This document shows positions 36,601-46,014 of a stretch of DNA of 64,000 nucleotides, in pieces (the first letter of the stretch is position 1; the number at the start of each line of letters is the position of its first letter). The position numbers and the translations under genes are program-made. The DNA is from Brevibacillus reuszeri (GTDB taxonomy: Bacteria; Bacillota; Bacilli; Brevibacillales; Brevibacillaceae), in the NCBI RefSeq assembly GCF_002897295.1, contig NZ_BEXF01000005.1, forward strand, positions 248,001-312,000, given 5' to 3'. A model generated the notes under the pieces. It worked only from the letters and a program-made list of their open reading frames with translations. It did not search any database and was not told the origin of the DNA.

Positions 36601-36618
36601 TTGTTTCCTTGGACACAA
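36601..36618. promoter_or_regulatory. Operator-like palindrome, copy 2
   Basis: TTGTTTCC-TT-GGACACAA lies 32 bp before the MFS gene. A weak hairpin, GGGC-ATT-GCCC plus T's (36576-36592), separates it from the marR gene, and TTTACA at 36591 could be a -35. Confidence 0.65.
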
Positions 36619-36649
36619 AAAGTAACAGCAAGGGAGAGAGAAACCGTAC

Positions 36650-37822
36650 ATGAGTGCAAAAAAAGTACTATTCCTGCTAGGAGTCACCATTCTCCTGGGC
36701 ACTTTTGCCCAAAATTTGTTTATGCCGATTTTGCCAGTTATGCAAGAAGAATTCCACACTAGTAGCTACCTCATCAACTGGACAGTCTCTATTTTCACGG
36801 TTATGCTCGCTGTCATGCAAATTGTGTATGGACCTTTTATTGACCTGTGGGGACGAAAAAAAGTGTTGATACCTGCTCTTGTGCTGTATACGCTGGCCTC
36901 GTTCGGATGCTATATGGTTGATTCGATCTATTCACTTTTGTTTTTCCGGGCCGTGCAGGGGATTGGATTTGCAGCCATCCCGCTTGTGGCAGCTACCGTC
37001 ATCGGTGATCTCTTTTCTGGACCGAAACGTGCTGAAGCAATGGGTACGTACCAAATGCTGCTCGGTATTGGCCCTGCGATCGGTCCACTCCTCGGAGGAT
37101 GGATCGGGGGAGCAGGTGGTCATTCTGCTGTTTTTCTGTTTCTGGCAATAAGCGCCTTGTTTTTACTAATAGCCAACACGACATGGTTGCCCGAAACAAA
37201 AAAAGAGCAGTCTACTTCTAACGGTTTTAGTTTCCGCTTGTTTGGCCATGTCTTGAAGCAACCAATTGGGGCTTCTGTCATCCTGCTAGGCTTTACGCAG
37301 ATGTTTACGTATTACGCTTTTTTATTGTATTTGCCGGTTCGATTAACAGATCACTACCAACTGAGTGCAGAACAAATCGGTCTTGTCTTTTTGCTTGTTT
37401 CCGCCACATTCATTATTAGCAGCAAGGCTTCAGGAAAAGTGCAAAAGCGAGTGGGTACACGCAGAGCCTTACTTTTGACTGCCAGCTCCCATGCCGTAGC
37501 GACTTTCTTGTTTATGGCCTTGGCAGATACTTCACTAGTACTACTCGTGTTATCCAGTGCGTGCTTCAGCTATACGCTTGGAATTGGTATGCCTGTGCAC
37601 ACGACGCTGTTATCTGAGGCTTTTGAAAAAGAGAGAGGGACAGCCATCGGGGTGTACAACTTCATTCGCTATGGGGGAATGGCTGCTGGTCCCGTCATAG
37701 GAGCGGCTTTGTTTGGATGGGGAGGAACATGGCTTGAATTTGGTGTGGCGGGTGTTGCGATTGCCGGAGCGGTATTGTTTGCAGGTAAAAAGGTCAGAAC
37801 TTTGCAGGCTGCTTGCCAATGA
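36650..37822 (+). CDS. MFS drug:proton antiporter
   Basis: A 390-aa permease with 12 predicted helices. The loop 2-3 motif is GPFIDLWGRKKVL, and helix 5 carries GIGPAIGPLLGGWIGG, the antiporter motif C of DHA1-type exporters. It should pump out a toxic compound in exchange for protons. The MarR gene upstream with a shared operator suggests induction by that compound. ATG 36650 follows GGGAGAGAG. Confidence 0.8.
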   Translation: MSAKKVLFLLGVTILLGTFAQNLFMPILPVMQEEFHTSSYLINWTVSIFTVMLAVMQIVYGPFIDLWGRKKVLIPALVLYTLASFGCYMVDSIYSLLFFRAVQGIGFAAIPLVAATVIGDLFSGPKRAEAMGTYQMLLGIGPAIGPLLGGWIGGAGGHSAVFLFLAISALFLLIANTTWLPETKKEQSTSNGFSFRLFGHVLKQPIGASVILLGFTQMFTYYAFLLYLPVRLTDHYQLSAEQIGLVFLLVSATFIISSKASGKVQKRVGTRRALLLTASSHAVATFLFMALADTSLVLLVLSSACFSYTLGIGMPVHTTLLSEAFEKERGTAIGVYNFIRYGGMAAGPVIGAALFGWGGTWLEFGVAGVAIAGAVLFAGKKVRTLQAACQ

Positions 37823-37913
37823 TTCCGCGTAAAAGCGTGCTCTTTTGCTTTTCATGTTCCGCTAAATATGCTACAACTGGATTGAACGAACGGAGCGGGA
37901 GGAGCATGCGCAG

Positions 37914-40292
37914 ATGCATCAACAGCATGAACGGGATGTACTTGAAGTGATCGCAGACTGGAAAAGCAATCCGTCAGGCGGGCAAAAGATAACGGAAGGG
38001 GCATGTCTCACCATGCTCCAGCAAATCGAAGAGCGGCGAAAAATCAATCCAGATCTGGCTTTGGATCGTGCGGAAGCAGTCGTTTTAACCAAGCTGGCTG
38101 CACTTCGCCTGATGAAAAAGGGCGGGGAGAATCTGGCTACTGAATGGATCAAACGCGCCTTGCAGCTTGCCCCAAATGACGATCAGGCTTTGAACATACA
38201 AATACAGCTCTATTTTACGAAGCTGCGGGAATCAATACGAAGAGAGGCGTACCCAGCGATTCGAGAGACGGACAACGTAGTTACGCGCAGACGGAAAGCA
38301 GAAGTATTGCTTGACATGGCTACGGACGAGCTCAAGGCAGTGGCAAACTGGCGTCTTCTAGCCAAAGACGCGAGCGATATTGCACAGACGCTGTCTCAGG
38401 TGGAATGGACGACGAAAGCAAACGATTTGGAACAGCTCTATACGAAGCGTGAGCAGCTGCTGCACGAGTTGCTGGAGCGTGTAGAAGCATACTCTGCTTC
38501 ACTGTCAGGTGTATTTTTCTCGATAGAAATGCTGTCACAGCTGCAGGAGACCATCCGAGCGCTAACAGAACTGCAATCACGTCAAGAACAGCTTTTGTCG
38601 GAAAAAGTGACCAACCAGACGGATGAGGCGATTGCCGGTGAGCTTGGTGCATTAGAAAAACTGGAGCAACTAATAGGGTTGGAAGAAATTAAGCACCGTG
38701 TAAGGCAGCTTGCGCAATTTTTGCAGTACCGACAATTACGAGAAGAAAAAGGCTGGCACATGCAAGACCAGCTGCCATTGCATTTGGTTTTGATGGGCAA
38801 CCCTGGTACAGGAAAAACCACATTAGCTCGTTACATCGCCGGCTTGTATCACGAATTAGGCTTGCTTTCCACGGGACAATTGGTTGAGGTTGATCGATCT
38901 CATCTAGTCGGAGCCTATGTCGGTCAGACGGAGCAGAGAGTGATGGATGCAGTCAAGCAGGCAGACGGAGGCGTGTTGTTTATCGATGAAGCGTATAGCC
39001 TGAAGCGACCCGACAGCTCGGGGAGCGATTACGGGCAAGTTGCTATCGATACGCTCGTTGCAGCTATGACAAGCGGGGAATACGCGGGCCGCTTTGTCGT
39101 GATGCTGGCGGGCTATCCAGAGGAAATGCGTCATTTTTTATTTGCCAATCCGGGCCTTTACAGCCGTTTTCCGCAAACAGGACATTTTCTTTTACCGAAT
39201 TATACGACAGACGAGCTCATCCAAATCGCTGACGAGGTGGCAACCCGGAATGACTTCGCATTAACAGATGCCGCGAAAAAAGCACTAAGACAACGCATTG
39301 AAAAGGCACAGGTCGATAATACGTTCGGCAATGCGAGAACTGTTACCAATCTTGTCCTCGATTCGATTTTTGCCAAAGGACGAGCAACGGCTGGTAAAGA
39401 GCTGCAATGGGAGGATTTTACGCTTCTGCTTCCAGAAGACGTAACGGAAGAACAGACAAGCAAGAATAGCCAATCTGCATTGGATCAGCTGCATAGCTTG
39501 ATCGGACTTGCAGAGGTCAAGGCAGAGCTGCGAAAAATTGCTGCATTCGTTGCTGTCGCCAAGGAGCGCAGCATTCGTGGAATGCCAACGAGCCCGATTG
39601 AGCTGCACGCTGTCTTCACAGGCAACCCGGGTACGGGAAAGACAACGGTAGCTCAGCTGTATGCGCAGATTTTGAAAGAAATCGGATACTTGAAGAGAGG
39701 ACATCTCGTAACAGCAAGCCGAGCAGATTTGGTGGCGGGCTACGTCGGTCAGACCGCGGCTCTTACGCGCAGAAAAGTGAGAGAAGCGCTAGGCGGAGTA
39801 CTTTTTATTGACGAAGCGTATGCGTTATTAGGCGGGGGTGAGAATGATTTCGGCCAAGAAGCGATCCATACGCTTGTAGAGGAAATGACGCGGCACGAAG
39901 AGAATCTCGTCATCGTCTTGGCCGGTTATCCAACCGAAATGAATCAGCTGTTGGCAAGCAATCCAGGACTACTATCCCGTTTTAAAAAATACGTCCACTT
40001 TCCAGACTACTCCGTGGATGAATTGGTATTGATGCTGCGGCAGGCAGCGTATTCCTCCGGCTATTCTCTCGCCGATTCGACTGTAGATCAAATACGGGAA
40101 AAGCTATTGGAGATAACGAGCAAGCACAGGGTAGATGGGAACGGCCGTTTCAGTAACAATCTGTTGCAAGAAGCGATTCAAAATCAGGCGCTACGGCTCA
40201 TGACCCTCCCTAAAGACGAATGGAGCCAAGAAAGGTTGAGCGAGCTTATCTGGGAAGACTTTTCAACACTGCTAGACGTTGGCGAAATTTAA
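37914..40292 (+). CDS. Tandem CbxX/SpoVK-type AAA+ ATPase
   Basis: A 792-aa protein. The N-terminal 240 residues are helical and TPR-like (WIKRALQLAPNDDQAL near 80). Two AAA+ domains of the CbxX/CfqX/SpoVK type follow. Walker A sites are GNPGTGKTT at about 295-303 and again at about 569-577, with Walker B VLFIDEAYSL and VLFIDEAYALL. Both domains have the pore-loop segment with G-A/G-YVGQT. Such enzymes remodel protein complexes; SpoVK of Bacillus has one such domain and is needed for spore maturation. ATG 37914 has GGGAGGAG upstream. It is monocistronic with a strong terminator. Confidence 0.8.
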   Translation: MHQQHERDVLEVIADWKSNPSGGQKITEGACLTMLQQIEERRKINPDLALDRAEAVVLTKLAALRLMKKGGENLATEWIKRALQLAPNDDQALNIQIQLYFTKLRESIRREAYPAIRETDNVVTRRRKAEVLLDMATDELKAVANWRLLAKDASDIAQTLSQVEWTTKANDLEQLYTKREQLLHELLERVEAYSASLSGVFFSIEMLSQLQETIRALTELQSRQEQLLSEKVTNQTDEAIAGELGALEKLEQLIGLEEIKHRVRQLAQFLQYRQLREEKGWHMQDQLPLHLVLMGNPGTGKTTLARYIAGLYHELGLLSTGQLVEVDRSHLVGAYVGQTEQRVMDAVKQADGGVLFIDEAYSLKRPDSSGSDYGQVAIDTLVAAMTSGEYAGRFVVMLAGYPEEMRHFLFANPGLYSRFPQTGHFLLPNYTTDELIQIADEVATRNDFALTDAAKKALRQRIEKAQVDNTFGNARTVTNLVLDSIFAKGRATAGKELQWEDFTLLLPEDVTEEQTSKNSQSALDQLHSLIGLAEVKAELRKIAAFVAVAKERSIRGMPTSPIELHAVFTGNPGTGKTTVAQLYAQILKEIGYLKRGHLVTASRADLVAGYVGQTAALTRRKVREALGGVLFIDEAYALLGGGENDFGQEAIHTLVEEMTRHEENLVIVLAGYPTEMNQLLASNPGLLSRFKKYVHFPDYSVDELVLMLRQAAYSSGYSLADSTVDQIREKLLEITSKHRVDGNGRFSNNLLQEAIQNQALRLMTLPKDEWSQERLSELIWEDFSTLLDVGEI

Positions 40293-40300
40293 TTATGTCC

Positions 40301-40352
40301 CACCCTTTCTCCTAAAATGGTAGCATCATGCCTTGGGAGAAAGGGTGTTTTT
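40301..40352 (+). terminator. Rho-independent terminator overlapping the start of the next gene
   Basis: CACCCTTTCTCC (40301-40312) pairs with GGGAGAAAGGGTG (40335-40347), then five T. The right arm contains the best ribosome site of the protease gene. Confidence 0.8.
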
Positions 40353-40355
40353 GTA

Positions 40356-42620
40356 TTGCTTAGAAATGGGATCAAAACTGTAACCATAATATTTATTATG
40401 TTAACTATTCTTTTGGATTTCTCCCTTTCTTCTTCTGCCAAGCATACTGGCGAGCGTACGGGATCGATTCGGATAGAGGCAAAAAAAGAGCTTGCGATTG
40501 ACTTGGATTCCTCAATCAAAAGTAGGTCAGAGCTAGTGATTATCCAGTTTACAGGGCCAATTCAGGATAATTGGATCGAAGAAGTGGAGGAATGCGGGGC
40601 ATTGCTTGGGGATTATATTCCGGACTATGCATTCATCGCCAAGCTCACTGATCAAAAAATAAGGAAGCAAATCGAACAGCTGGCTTACGTGGAGGGCGTA
40701 GTTTCGTTTCAGCCAGTGACAAAGGTAGCTCCTACTTTGCGCTCAGCCCTGGGGAAAAATCGAAACGTGGATATAGCTGTCATCGGCTTTGATCAGCAAG
40801 TGAATATGCAGCGTACAGTTGCCGATTTGGTTCCCAAAGAGGAGATTGAAGCGATCCAGACCATGGAGGACGCTAGCCACATCACGATTGCTACGATGAA
40901 TGCGCAGAGCTTAGAAGAGGTGATTTTGTCAGAGGATGTGATCGCGGTAATCCCTGTGCCAGAAAACAAGCTGCATAATGATATAGCAGCAGCACTGACG
41001 AGTTCTGATGCGCTTTTATCAACAGGGTATAGTGGCAAAGGACAAATTATTGGAGTCGCAGATACAGGGCTAGATACCGGAGAGGAAACGAATATCCATC
41101 CTGATTTTCAAGGCCAAATCAAAAGCTTGTACGCAAGGGGAAGAAGAGGGGATGCGAGTGATCGTCACGGACATGGGACGCATATAGCAGGGACACTAGT
41201 GGGGACTGGAGACGCTTCAGGTGGCGCATATAAAGGGCTGGCACCAGATGCCCAATTAGTGTTTCATTCCATGCAGGATCGATATGGGGCCCTACTTATT
41301 GATGTAGAAACTTTTTTGTCCCAGTCATACAAGGATGGCGCACGTATTCATTCGGACTCATGGGGGGCTGATGACGAAGGGGAGTATAGTCTGACCTCTT
41401 TTTTATTTGACCGTTTTTTATGGGAGCATCCTGATATGACTGCGCTCATTGCGGCTGGAAATACAGGATATGGTGGCTTTCAAACAGTGGGAAGCCCCGC
41501 GACTGCCAAAAATGCAATTGCTGTAGGAGCAACAGAGAGTGACCGACCTGATTTGGGAGATTGGTCAGACGAGCCCGATCACATCTGGCACTACAGCAGC
41601 AGTGGTTTGACGGCGGATGGAAGATTGAAACCGGAGATCGTTGCTCCTGGCACCGCCATTCTTTCCGCACGCTCATCTCTAGCACCAAACAAAAACTATG
41701 ATCGTCGCTATGATGAGTATTATGCGTACATGAGTGGGACAAGCATGGCAACGCCTGTCGCTGCGGCAGGGATCGCACAAATCCGACAGTTTTTAAACGA
41801 GCAGGGACACAAAAACCCGAGCAGCGCCCTGCTCAAGTCCATGCTGCTTACAGGCGCAGATGATTTGGGGGAGGACATGAGGCTCCAGGGCTTCGGACGA
41901 GTCAATTTGCTTCAGGCTATCGAAACGGACTATATGGACGAAAAGAAGGGACTACGAACAAAAGAAATGCGGACCTATGCCGTAAAAGTCACTGATACAA
42001 CGAAGCCGTTCGTAATTACTATGGCCTGGACCGATTACCCAGCGTCACTCGTGGCAAATCGAGCTTTGGTAAATGATCTGAATCTGCAGGTAATAACCCC
42101 GGACGGGGAGAAGCGCAATGGGAATGACTTTTTTGAAGCGCCCTATGACGATGAGGTGGACAATCTGAACAACGTCGAGCAGGTTTGGATCGGTAAGCCC
42201 GAGTCAGGAATCTATCACGTCACGGTGGAGGGGTACAATATTCCAAAAGGTCCACAAGCATTTGCTTTGGCTACAACCGGAAAATGGGTGCCAGTCGAAA
42301 ATGATGTTCCCGAAGAAGATGGCTCTGATAAAGACGTAATCAAAGGGCAGCTTAGCAAAAAACAGAAATTTGTGGACTATTTTATCCGTGTGTCCAAGCC
42401 TGGAAAGCTAAAAGCATCCGTGGAATGGGAAGGGGAAGCAGACATCGACCTGTACGTCTATGATCATCGGAAAAAAGTAATCGCCTCGGCAAAAAGAACG
42501 GACAATCCTGAAACGGTATCGCTAAAGCTTGCAAAAGCAGGCTCTTATCAGATTCGCGTACGACTGGATGAAGGTGAGGAAGCACAATATCGGCTCCGTC
42601 TTTCCTATCCGGGAAAATAA
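40356..42620 (+). CDS. Secreted subtilisin-like serine protease (S8, KP-43-like)
   Basis: About 754 aa. A signal peptide (TVTIIFIMLTILLDF, cut after SSSA) and a long propeptide precede the S8 domain. Catalytic Asp is in GVADTGLD (about 234), His in HGHGTHIAG (about 273) and Ser in GTSMATPVAAA (about 462). Behind it is a jelly-roll domain with VNDLNLQVITPDG and NNVEQVWI as in KP-43-type alkaline proteases, and a PPC domain at the end (ADIDLYVYDH). TTG 40356 is 8 bp from AAAGGGTG; ATG 40317 and ATG 40398 are alternatives, so the start is not certain. Confidence 0.8.
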   Translation: MLRNGIKTVTIIFIMLTILLDFSLSSSAKHTGERTGSIRIEAKKELAIDLDSSIKSRSELVIIQFTGPIQDNWIEEVEECGALLGDYIPDYAFIAKLTDQKIRKQIEQLAYVEGVVSFQPVTKVAPTLRSALGKNRNVDIAVIGFDQQVNMQRTVADLVPKEEIEAIQTMEDASHITIATMNAQSLEEVILSEDVIAVIPVPENKLHNDIAAALTSSDALLSTGYSGKGQIIGVADTGLDTGEETNIHPDFQGQIKSLYARGRRGDASDRHGHGTHIAGTLVGTGDASGGAYKGLAPDAQLVFHSMQDRYGALLIDVETFLSQSYKDGARIHSDSWGADDEGEYSLTSFLFDRFLWEHPDMTALIAAGNTGYGGFQTVGSPATAKNAIAVGATESDRPDLGDWSDEPDHIWHYSSSGLTADGRLKPEIVAPGTAILSARSSLAPNKNYDRRYDEYYAYMSGTSMATPVAAAGIAQIRQFLNEQGHKNPSSALLKSMLLTGADDLGEDMRLQGFGRVNLLQAIETDYMDEKKGLRTKEMRTYAVKVTDTTKPFVITMAWTDYPASLVANRALVNDLNLQVITPDGEKRNGNDFFEAPYDDEVDNLNNVEQVWIGKPESGIYHVTVEGYNIPKGPQAFALATTGKWVPVENDVPEEDGSDKDVIKGQLSKKQKFVDYFIRVSKPGKLKASVEWEGEADIDLYVYDHRKKVIASAKRTDNPETVSLKLAKAGSYQIRVRLDEGEEAQYRLRLSYPGK

Positions 42621-42627
42621 AAAAAGA

Positions 42628-42666
42628 GGGCAAAGCCTTTGCACAGCATAGTGCCAAGGATTGCCC
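42628..42666. terminator. Terminator between convergent genes
   Basis: GGGCAAAGCCTTTGCAC pairs imperfectly with GTGCCAAGGATTGCCC. The reverse strand has CTCTTTTTTT after it, so it mainly serves the pucR-type gene. Confidence 0.75.
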
Positions 42667-44319
42667 TTATTTGCTATTGCTCCCCATAAGTGTGCTTTCT
42701 TTATTCAACCAATCCAGTGCGCGCAAAGCAATCTCGATGCACAGTCGACGGTTTGGCGTCGCATAATCCTCCCCAAGACACTCAGAGATTTTCTCCAGTC
42801 GATGATACAGTGTCTGGCGGTGAATAAATAGCTTTTCTGCTGCCTCTTGCTTGGAGAGGTTGGTGTTCAAATAAACGCGCAAGGTGTGCACGAGCTGCGA
42901 GCCATGCTCCTCGTCATGGGAGATGAGCGGGCCCAGGTAATCGTGGATAAAGCTTTTTAGTACAGGCTCATATGGCACATGAAAAAGGAGGCGAAATAGT
43001 CCGAGATCAGAAAAAAACGGGCTCGGCGATTCATGATGGAAAGCCAGTGCCTGCTCCGCCTCCGCCAGATGCTTGCCTGCTTCAGACAGTCGTTTGCCGA
43101 CCCTTCCGACTCCAAAAGAAACCTGCGTTTCAACTCCCATGATGGAAGTAGTGATTCGGGTAATTTCCTTCATTGCTTTTTCCAGGAGTCTGCGGGTATC
43201 GGGTACAGAGCTTTTTTCAAGCAGCAAAAAATAAAAGCGATTGCCGATGCACCGAATGAAGGTCCGAAAGCCCAGTCTAGTCAAAAGCGAACGAAAAACG
43301 GCTGTCAAATCATGAGGTGGCAAGGAATCGGAATAGTTGGACTGTTTTTGCTCAAAAGACATCAGCATGGTGTGGTAGGTAGGCACCTTGGAGGTTCCTG
43401 ACAGGCCGAGCAGAGAGCGGATTTGCTCCTCCGGCATGGGCCGATTGGCAATCAAATCGTCGAACAAGCGCTGCTCGGTGGCGCGTGCTTGCTCTTCTAC
43501 GAACATTTTGCGCATCAAAATCTGCGCCATGGCACTGACTGTATTATCGAGTGTGAGCTGCAAATACTCGTCCACATTTCGCTCATACAAAACCATTCCG
43601 ACATAAGCGAGCAAATGCCCCATCGCAATAACGGGCTGATAAAAAATCCGTTTTGTATCGGTCAGGTCCAAAAAAAGAGCATCGGCGCTTGTTGCGGCGT
43701 CTGCGGGAAAATGTGTGCGCATCAGCTCTGCCAGCTCTGTCTGTACGGAATGAGGTGGAGTAGGGACAAACTGGGGAGCCGAACCCGGGGTATAAATAAA
43801 TACTTGTGTTTGGACGGCCGCCTGAAAATGCTGCAAAAGCTTTGGGATGCCCTGTGCTTGCAAGCTTAGTTGCTGAAGGCTGCGAGAATATGCCTCAAGG
43901 TCACGCAGTGCCTGCATCTGGCGATTGATCAGATGCTCATGCAGGTCTTGTGTAATATCAACAAAGCGAACAGTCTGATGAAAAACGATCAAGGGGAATT
44001 CGTGGTGATTGGCCATATCAAGCATATCGTCCGGAATCCCGGAAAAATAAGTGCCCAGCTCCAAGCAAAGCCCTGCTGCCTTCCTGCGTATGAGCTCCGA
44101 CAAATAAGCGAGCCGCTTCTCACGTGCCTCACCAAATCCGAGTCCGGTAGAGAGGATCAGCTCTCCTCCATTTAAGAATTGTCCTGTATCCGCAGATTCG
44201 AGCACATGCACCCAGCGGACGGGGCGTGATAATCCACGATGTCCAGCGACGACCTCGGAATGCTGGAACAAAGGGCGCTTGATTGCTTCGGAGATCGTTA
44301 AACGCCAGTCGCTGCTCAT
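42667..44319 (-). CDS. PucR family transcriptional regulator
   Basis: A 550-aa regulator. The N-terminal PucR domain covers about residues 8-125 (LTISEAIKRPLF, RWVHVLESADTGQFLNGGELILSTG). A GGDEF-like central part leads to a C-terminal helix-turn-helix (LSKQEAAEKLFIHRQTLYHRLEKI). PucR proteins activate purine or pyrimidine breakdown in Firmicutes and actinobacteria. It is divergent from the dehydrogenase gene at 44493, so it is the natural candidate to control the catabolic genes. ATG at 44317-44319 has AAAGGAGG. Confidence 0.85.
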   Translation of the reverse strand: MSSDWRLTISEAIKRPLFQHSEVVAGHRGLSRPVRWVHVLESADTGQFLNGGELILSTGLGFGEAREKRLAYLSELIRRKAAGLCLELGTYFSGIPDDMLDMANHHEFPLIVFHQTVRFVDITQDLHEHLINRQMQALRDLEAYSRSLQQLSLQAQGIPKLLQHFQAAVQTQVFIYTPGSAPQFVPTPPHSVQTELAELMRTHFPADAATSADALFLDLTDTKRIFYQPVIAMGHLLAYVGMVLYERNVDEYLQLTLDNTVSAMAQILMRKMFVEEQARATEQRLFDDLIANRPMPEEQIRSLLGLSGTSKVPTYHTMLMSFEQKQSNYSDSLPPHDLTAVFRSLLTRLGFRTFIRCIGNRFYFLLLEKSSVPDTRRLLEKAMKEITRITTSIMGVETQVSFGVGRVGKRLSEAGKHLAEAEQALAFHHESPSPFFSDLGLFRLLFHVPYEPVLKSFIHDYLGPLISHDEEHGSQLVHTLRVYLNTNLSKQEAAEKLFIHRQTLYHRLEKISECLGEDYATPNRRLCIEIALRALDWLNKESTLMGSNSK

Positions 44320-44374
44320 CAGGTTCCTCCTTTCTTGCTATGAGTGATGAAATGAATATGGCGAACTCGTATAA

Positions 44375-44475
44375 CAATTGACACTCTGTATGATGAATCC
44401 TACCGAATGTTTAGCGCTTTGTCTAGTGATGACAGGCTTTGTTTTTGGATAAAATAGAATTGTCAATCAATTGAT
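44375..44475. promoter_or_regulatory. Divergent control region with inverted motifs
   Basis: CAATTGACA (44375-44383) and TTGTCAAT (44460-44467) are inverted copies flanking a possible -10 (TAAAAT, about 44450). The second overlaps a perfect 10-bp palindrome ATCAATTGAT (44466-44475) just before the ribosome site of the gene at 44493. These are plausible PucR sites by position only. Confidence 0.35.
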
Positions 44476-44492
44476 CGTGAGGAGTTGAAAGG

Positions 44493-46001
44493 ATGAACAC
44501 AGCAACTGTTGGAAATCCATTGAAAAACTATATTGGTGGACAATGGGTAGAATCGCAAACGAACCGGTATGAGGATGTTCCGAATCCTGCTACAGGTGAG
44601 CTGTTGTCGCGAGTACCTCTGTCCACAAAAGAAGATGTGGAGCTAGCTGTTCAGGCGGCAAAAGCAGCGTTTGTCGGGTGGAGTGCTACACCGGTTGTAG
44701 ATCGTGCCCGTATCATGTTCCGTTTCCAAAGCTTGCTTTTGAAGCACCAGGATGAGCTGGCACACATGATTACATTGGAAAACGGAAAAAACCTTCCTGA
44801 GGCTCAAGCGGAGATGCTGCGCAGTATCGAAATGGTTGAGTTTGCATGTGGGATGCCTACGCTTTTGATGGGCGAAAACCTACCCAACATCGCAGGCAGC
44901 ATCGACAGTCAAACGATTCGCTTCCCGCTTGGAGTCGTTGCAGGGATTACGCCGTTTAACTTCCCGGCGATGGTGCCTATGTGGATGTTCCCAATTGCGA
45001 TTGCTGCAGGAAATACCTTTGTCCTGAAGCCATCGGAGCGCACGCCACTTTCCTCTATCCGTATTGCGGAACTGTTAAAAGAAGCCGGCTTGCCTGACGG
45101 AGTATTCAATGTCGTGAATGGTGCGCACGATGTCGTCAATGGTCTGTTAGAACACCGGGACGTAAAAGCGATATCGTTTGTAGGCTCGCAGCCGGTTGCC
45201 GAGTATGTGTACAAGACTGCCGCGGCGAACGGAAAACGTGTGCAAGCTTTGGCTGGAGCGAAAAATCATCACCTGGTCATGCCAGATGCTGATTTGAGAC
45301 GTGCGGCCAAGACGATCACCAGCTCTGCTTTTGGCTGCGCAGGCGAGCGGTGCATGGCAGCAAGTGCGGTAGTCGCAGTTGATGAAATTGCCGATGAGCT
45401 CGTGCAGTATTTGATCGAGGAGTCCAGTGCACTCGCGATGGGGAACGGACTGGAGGAAGGGATCGATTTGGGACCTGTCATCCGCGAATCCCATCTGTCC
45501 AAGGTACATGATTACATCGAAAAAGGAGTAGCAGCAGGAGCAGCTCTTGTTCGGGATGGTCGTGAAGATGCTAAAGACAAGCCAAATGGTTACTTCCTCG
45601 GCCCAACTATTTTTGACAAGGCTGATGCAGAAATGGTGATTGTACGTGATGAGATCTTCGCTCCTGTTTTAAGTGTGATGCGTGTCAAGGATTTTGAGGA
45701 CGGCCTGGATACGATCAGCCAATCTCGCTTCGGCAATGGTGCGGTTATCTATACCAACAACGGAAAATGGGGCAGAGAGTTTGTACAGCGGGTAGAAGCG
45801 GGCATGGTTGGAGTGAATGTGGGAGTGCCAGCACCAATGGGCTTCTTCGCCTTCTCTGGCTGGAAGGAATCGTTCTATGGTGACTTGCATGCCAACGGAA
45901 AAGACGGCGTGCTCTTCTTCACTAAGAAAAAGACAGTTACATCCAGATGGTTTGATGACGGAGATACAAGCATTGGCTCGCAACGAATCTTTGTAAAATA
46001 A
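44493..46001 (+). CDS. mmsA: CoA-acylating (methyl)malonate-semialdehyde dehydrogenase
   Basis: A 502-aa aldehyde dehydrogenase of the MmsA/IolA class. Catalytic Cys287 lies in GCAGERCMAA, and the NAD-site stretch is PLGVVAGITPFNFPAM. The GAKNHHLVMPDA segment replaces the usual ELGGK glutamate loop, as in CoA-acylating family members. Here it should turn malonate semialdehyde into acetyl-CoA and methylmalonate semialdehyde into propionyl-CoA, the last step of reductive pyrimidine breakdown. ATG 44493 has GAGGAG upstream. Its neighbour is the aminotransferase 14 bp downstream. Confidence 0.88.
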   Translation: MNTATVGNPLKNYIGGQWVESQTNRYEDVPNPATGELLSRVPLSTKEDVELAVQAAKAAFVGWSATPVVDRARIMFRFQSLLLKHQDELAHMITLENGKNLPEAQAEMLRSIEMVEFACGMPTLLMGENLPNIAGSIDSQTIRFPLGVVAGITPFNFPAMVPMWMFPIAIAAGNTFVLKPSERTPLSSIRIAELLKEAGLPDGVFNVVNGAHDVVNGLLEHRDVKAISFVGSQPVAEYVYKTAAANGKRVQALAGAKNHHLVMPDADLRRAAKTITSSAFGCAGERCMAASAVVAVDEIADELVQYLIEESSALAMGNGLEEGIDLGPVIRESHLSKVHDYIEKGVAAGAALVRDGREDAKDKPNGYFLGPTIFDKADAEMVIVRDEIFAPVLSVMRVKDFEDGLDTISQSRFGNGAVIYTNNGKWGREFVQRVEAGMVGVNVGVPAPMGFFAFSGWKESFYGDLHANGKDGVLFFTKKKTVTSRWFDDGDTSIGSQRIFVK

Positions 46002-46014
46002 GGGGGAGCTCAGG

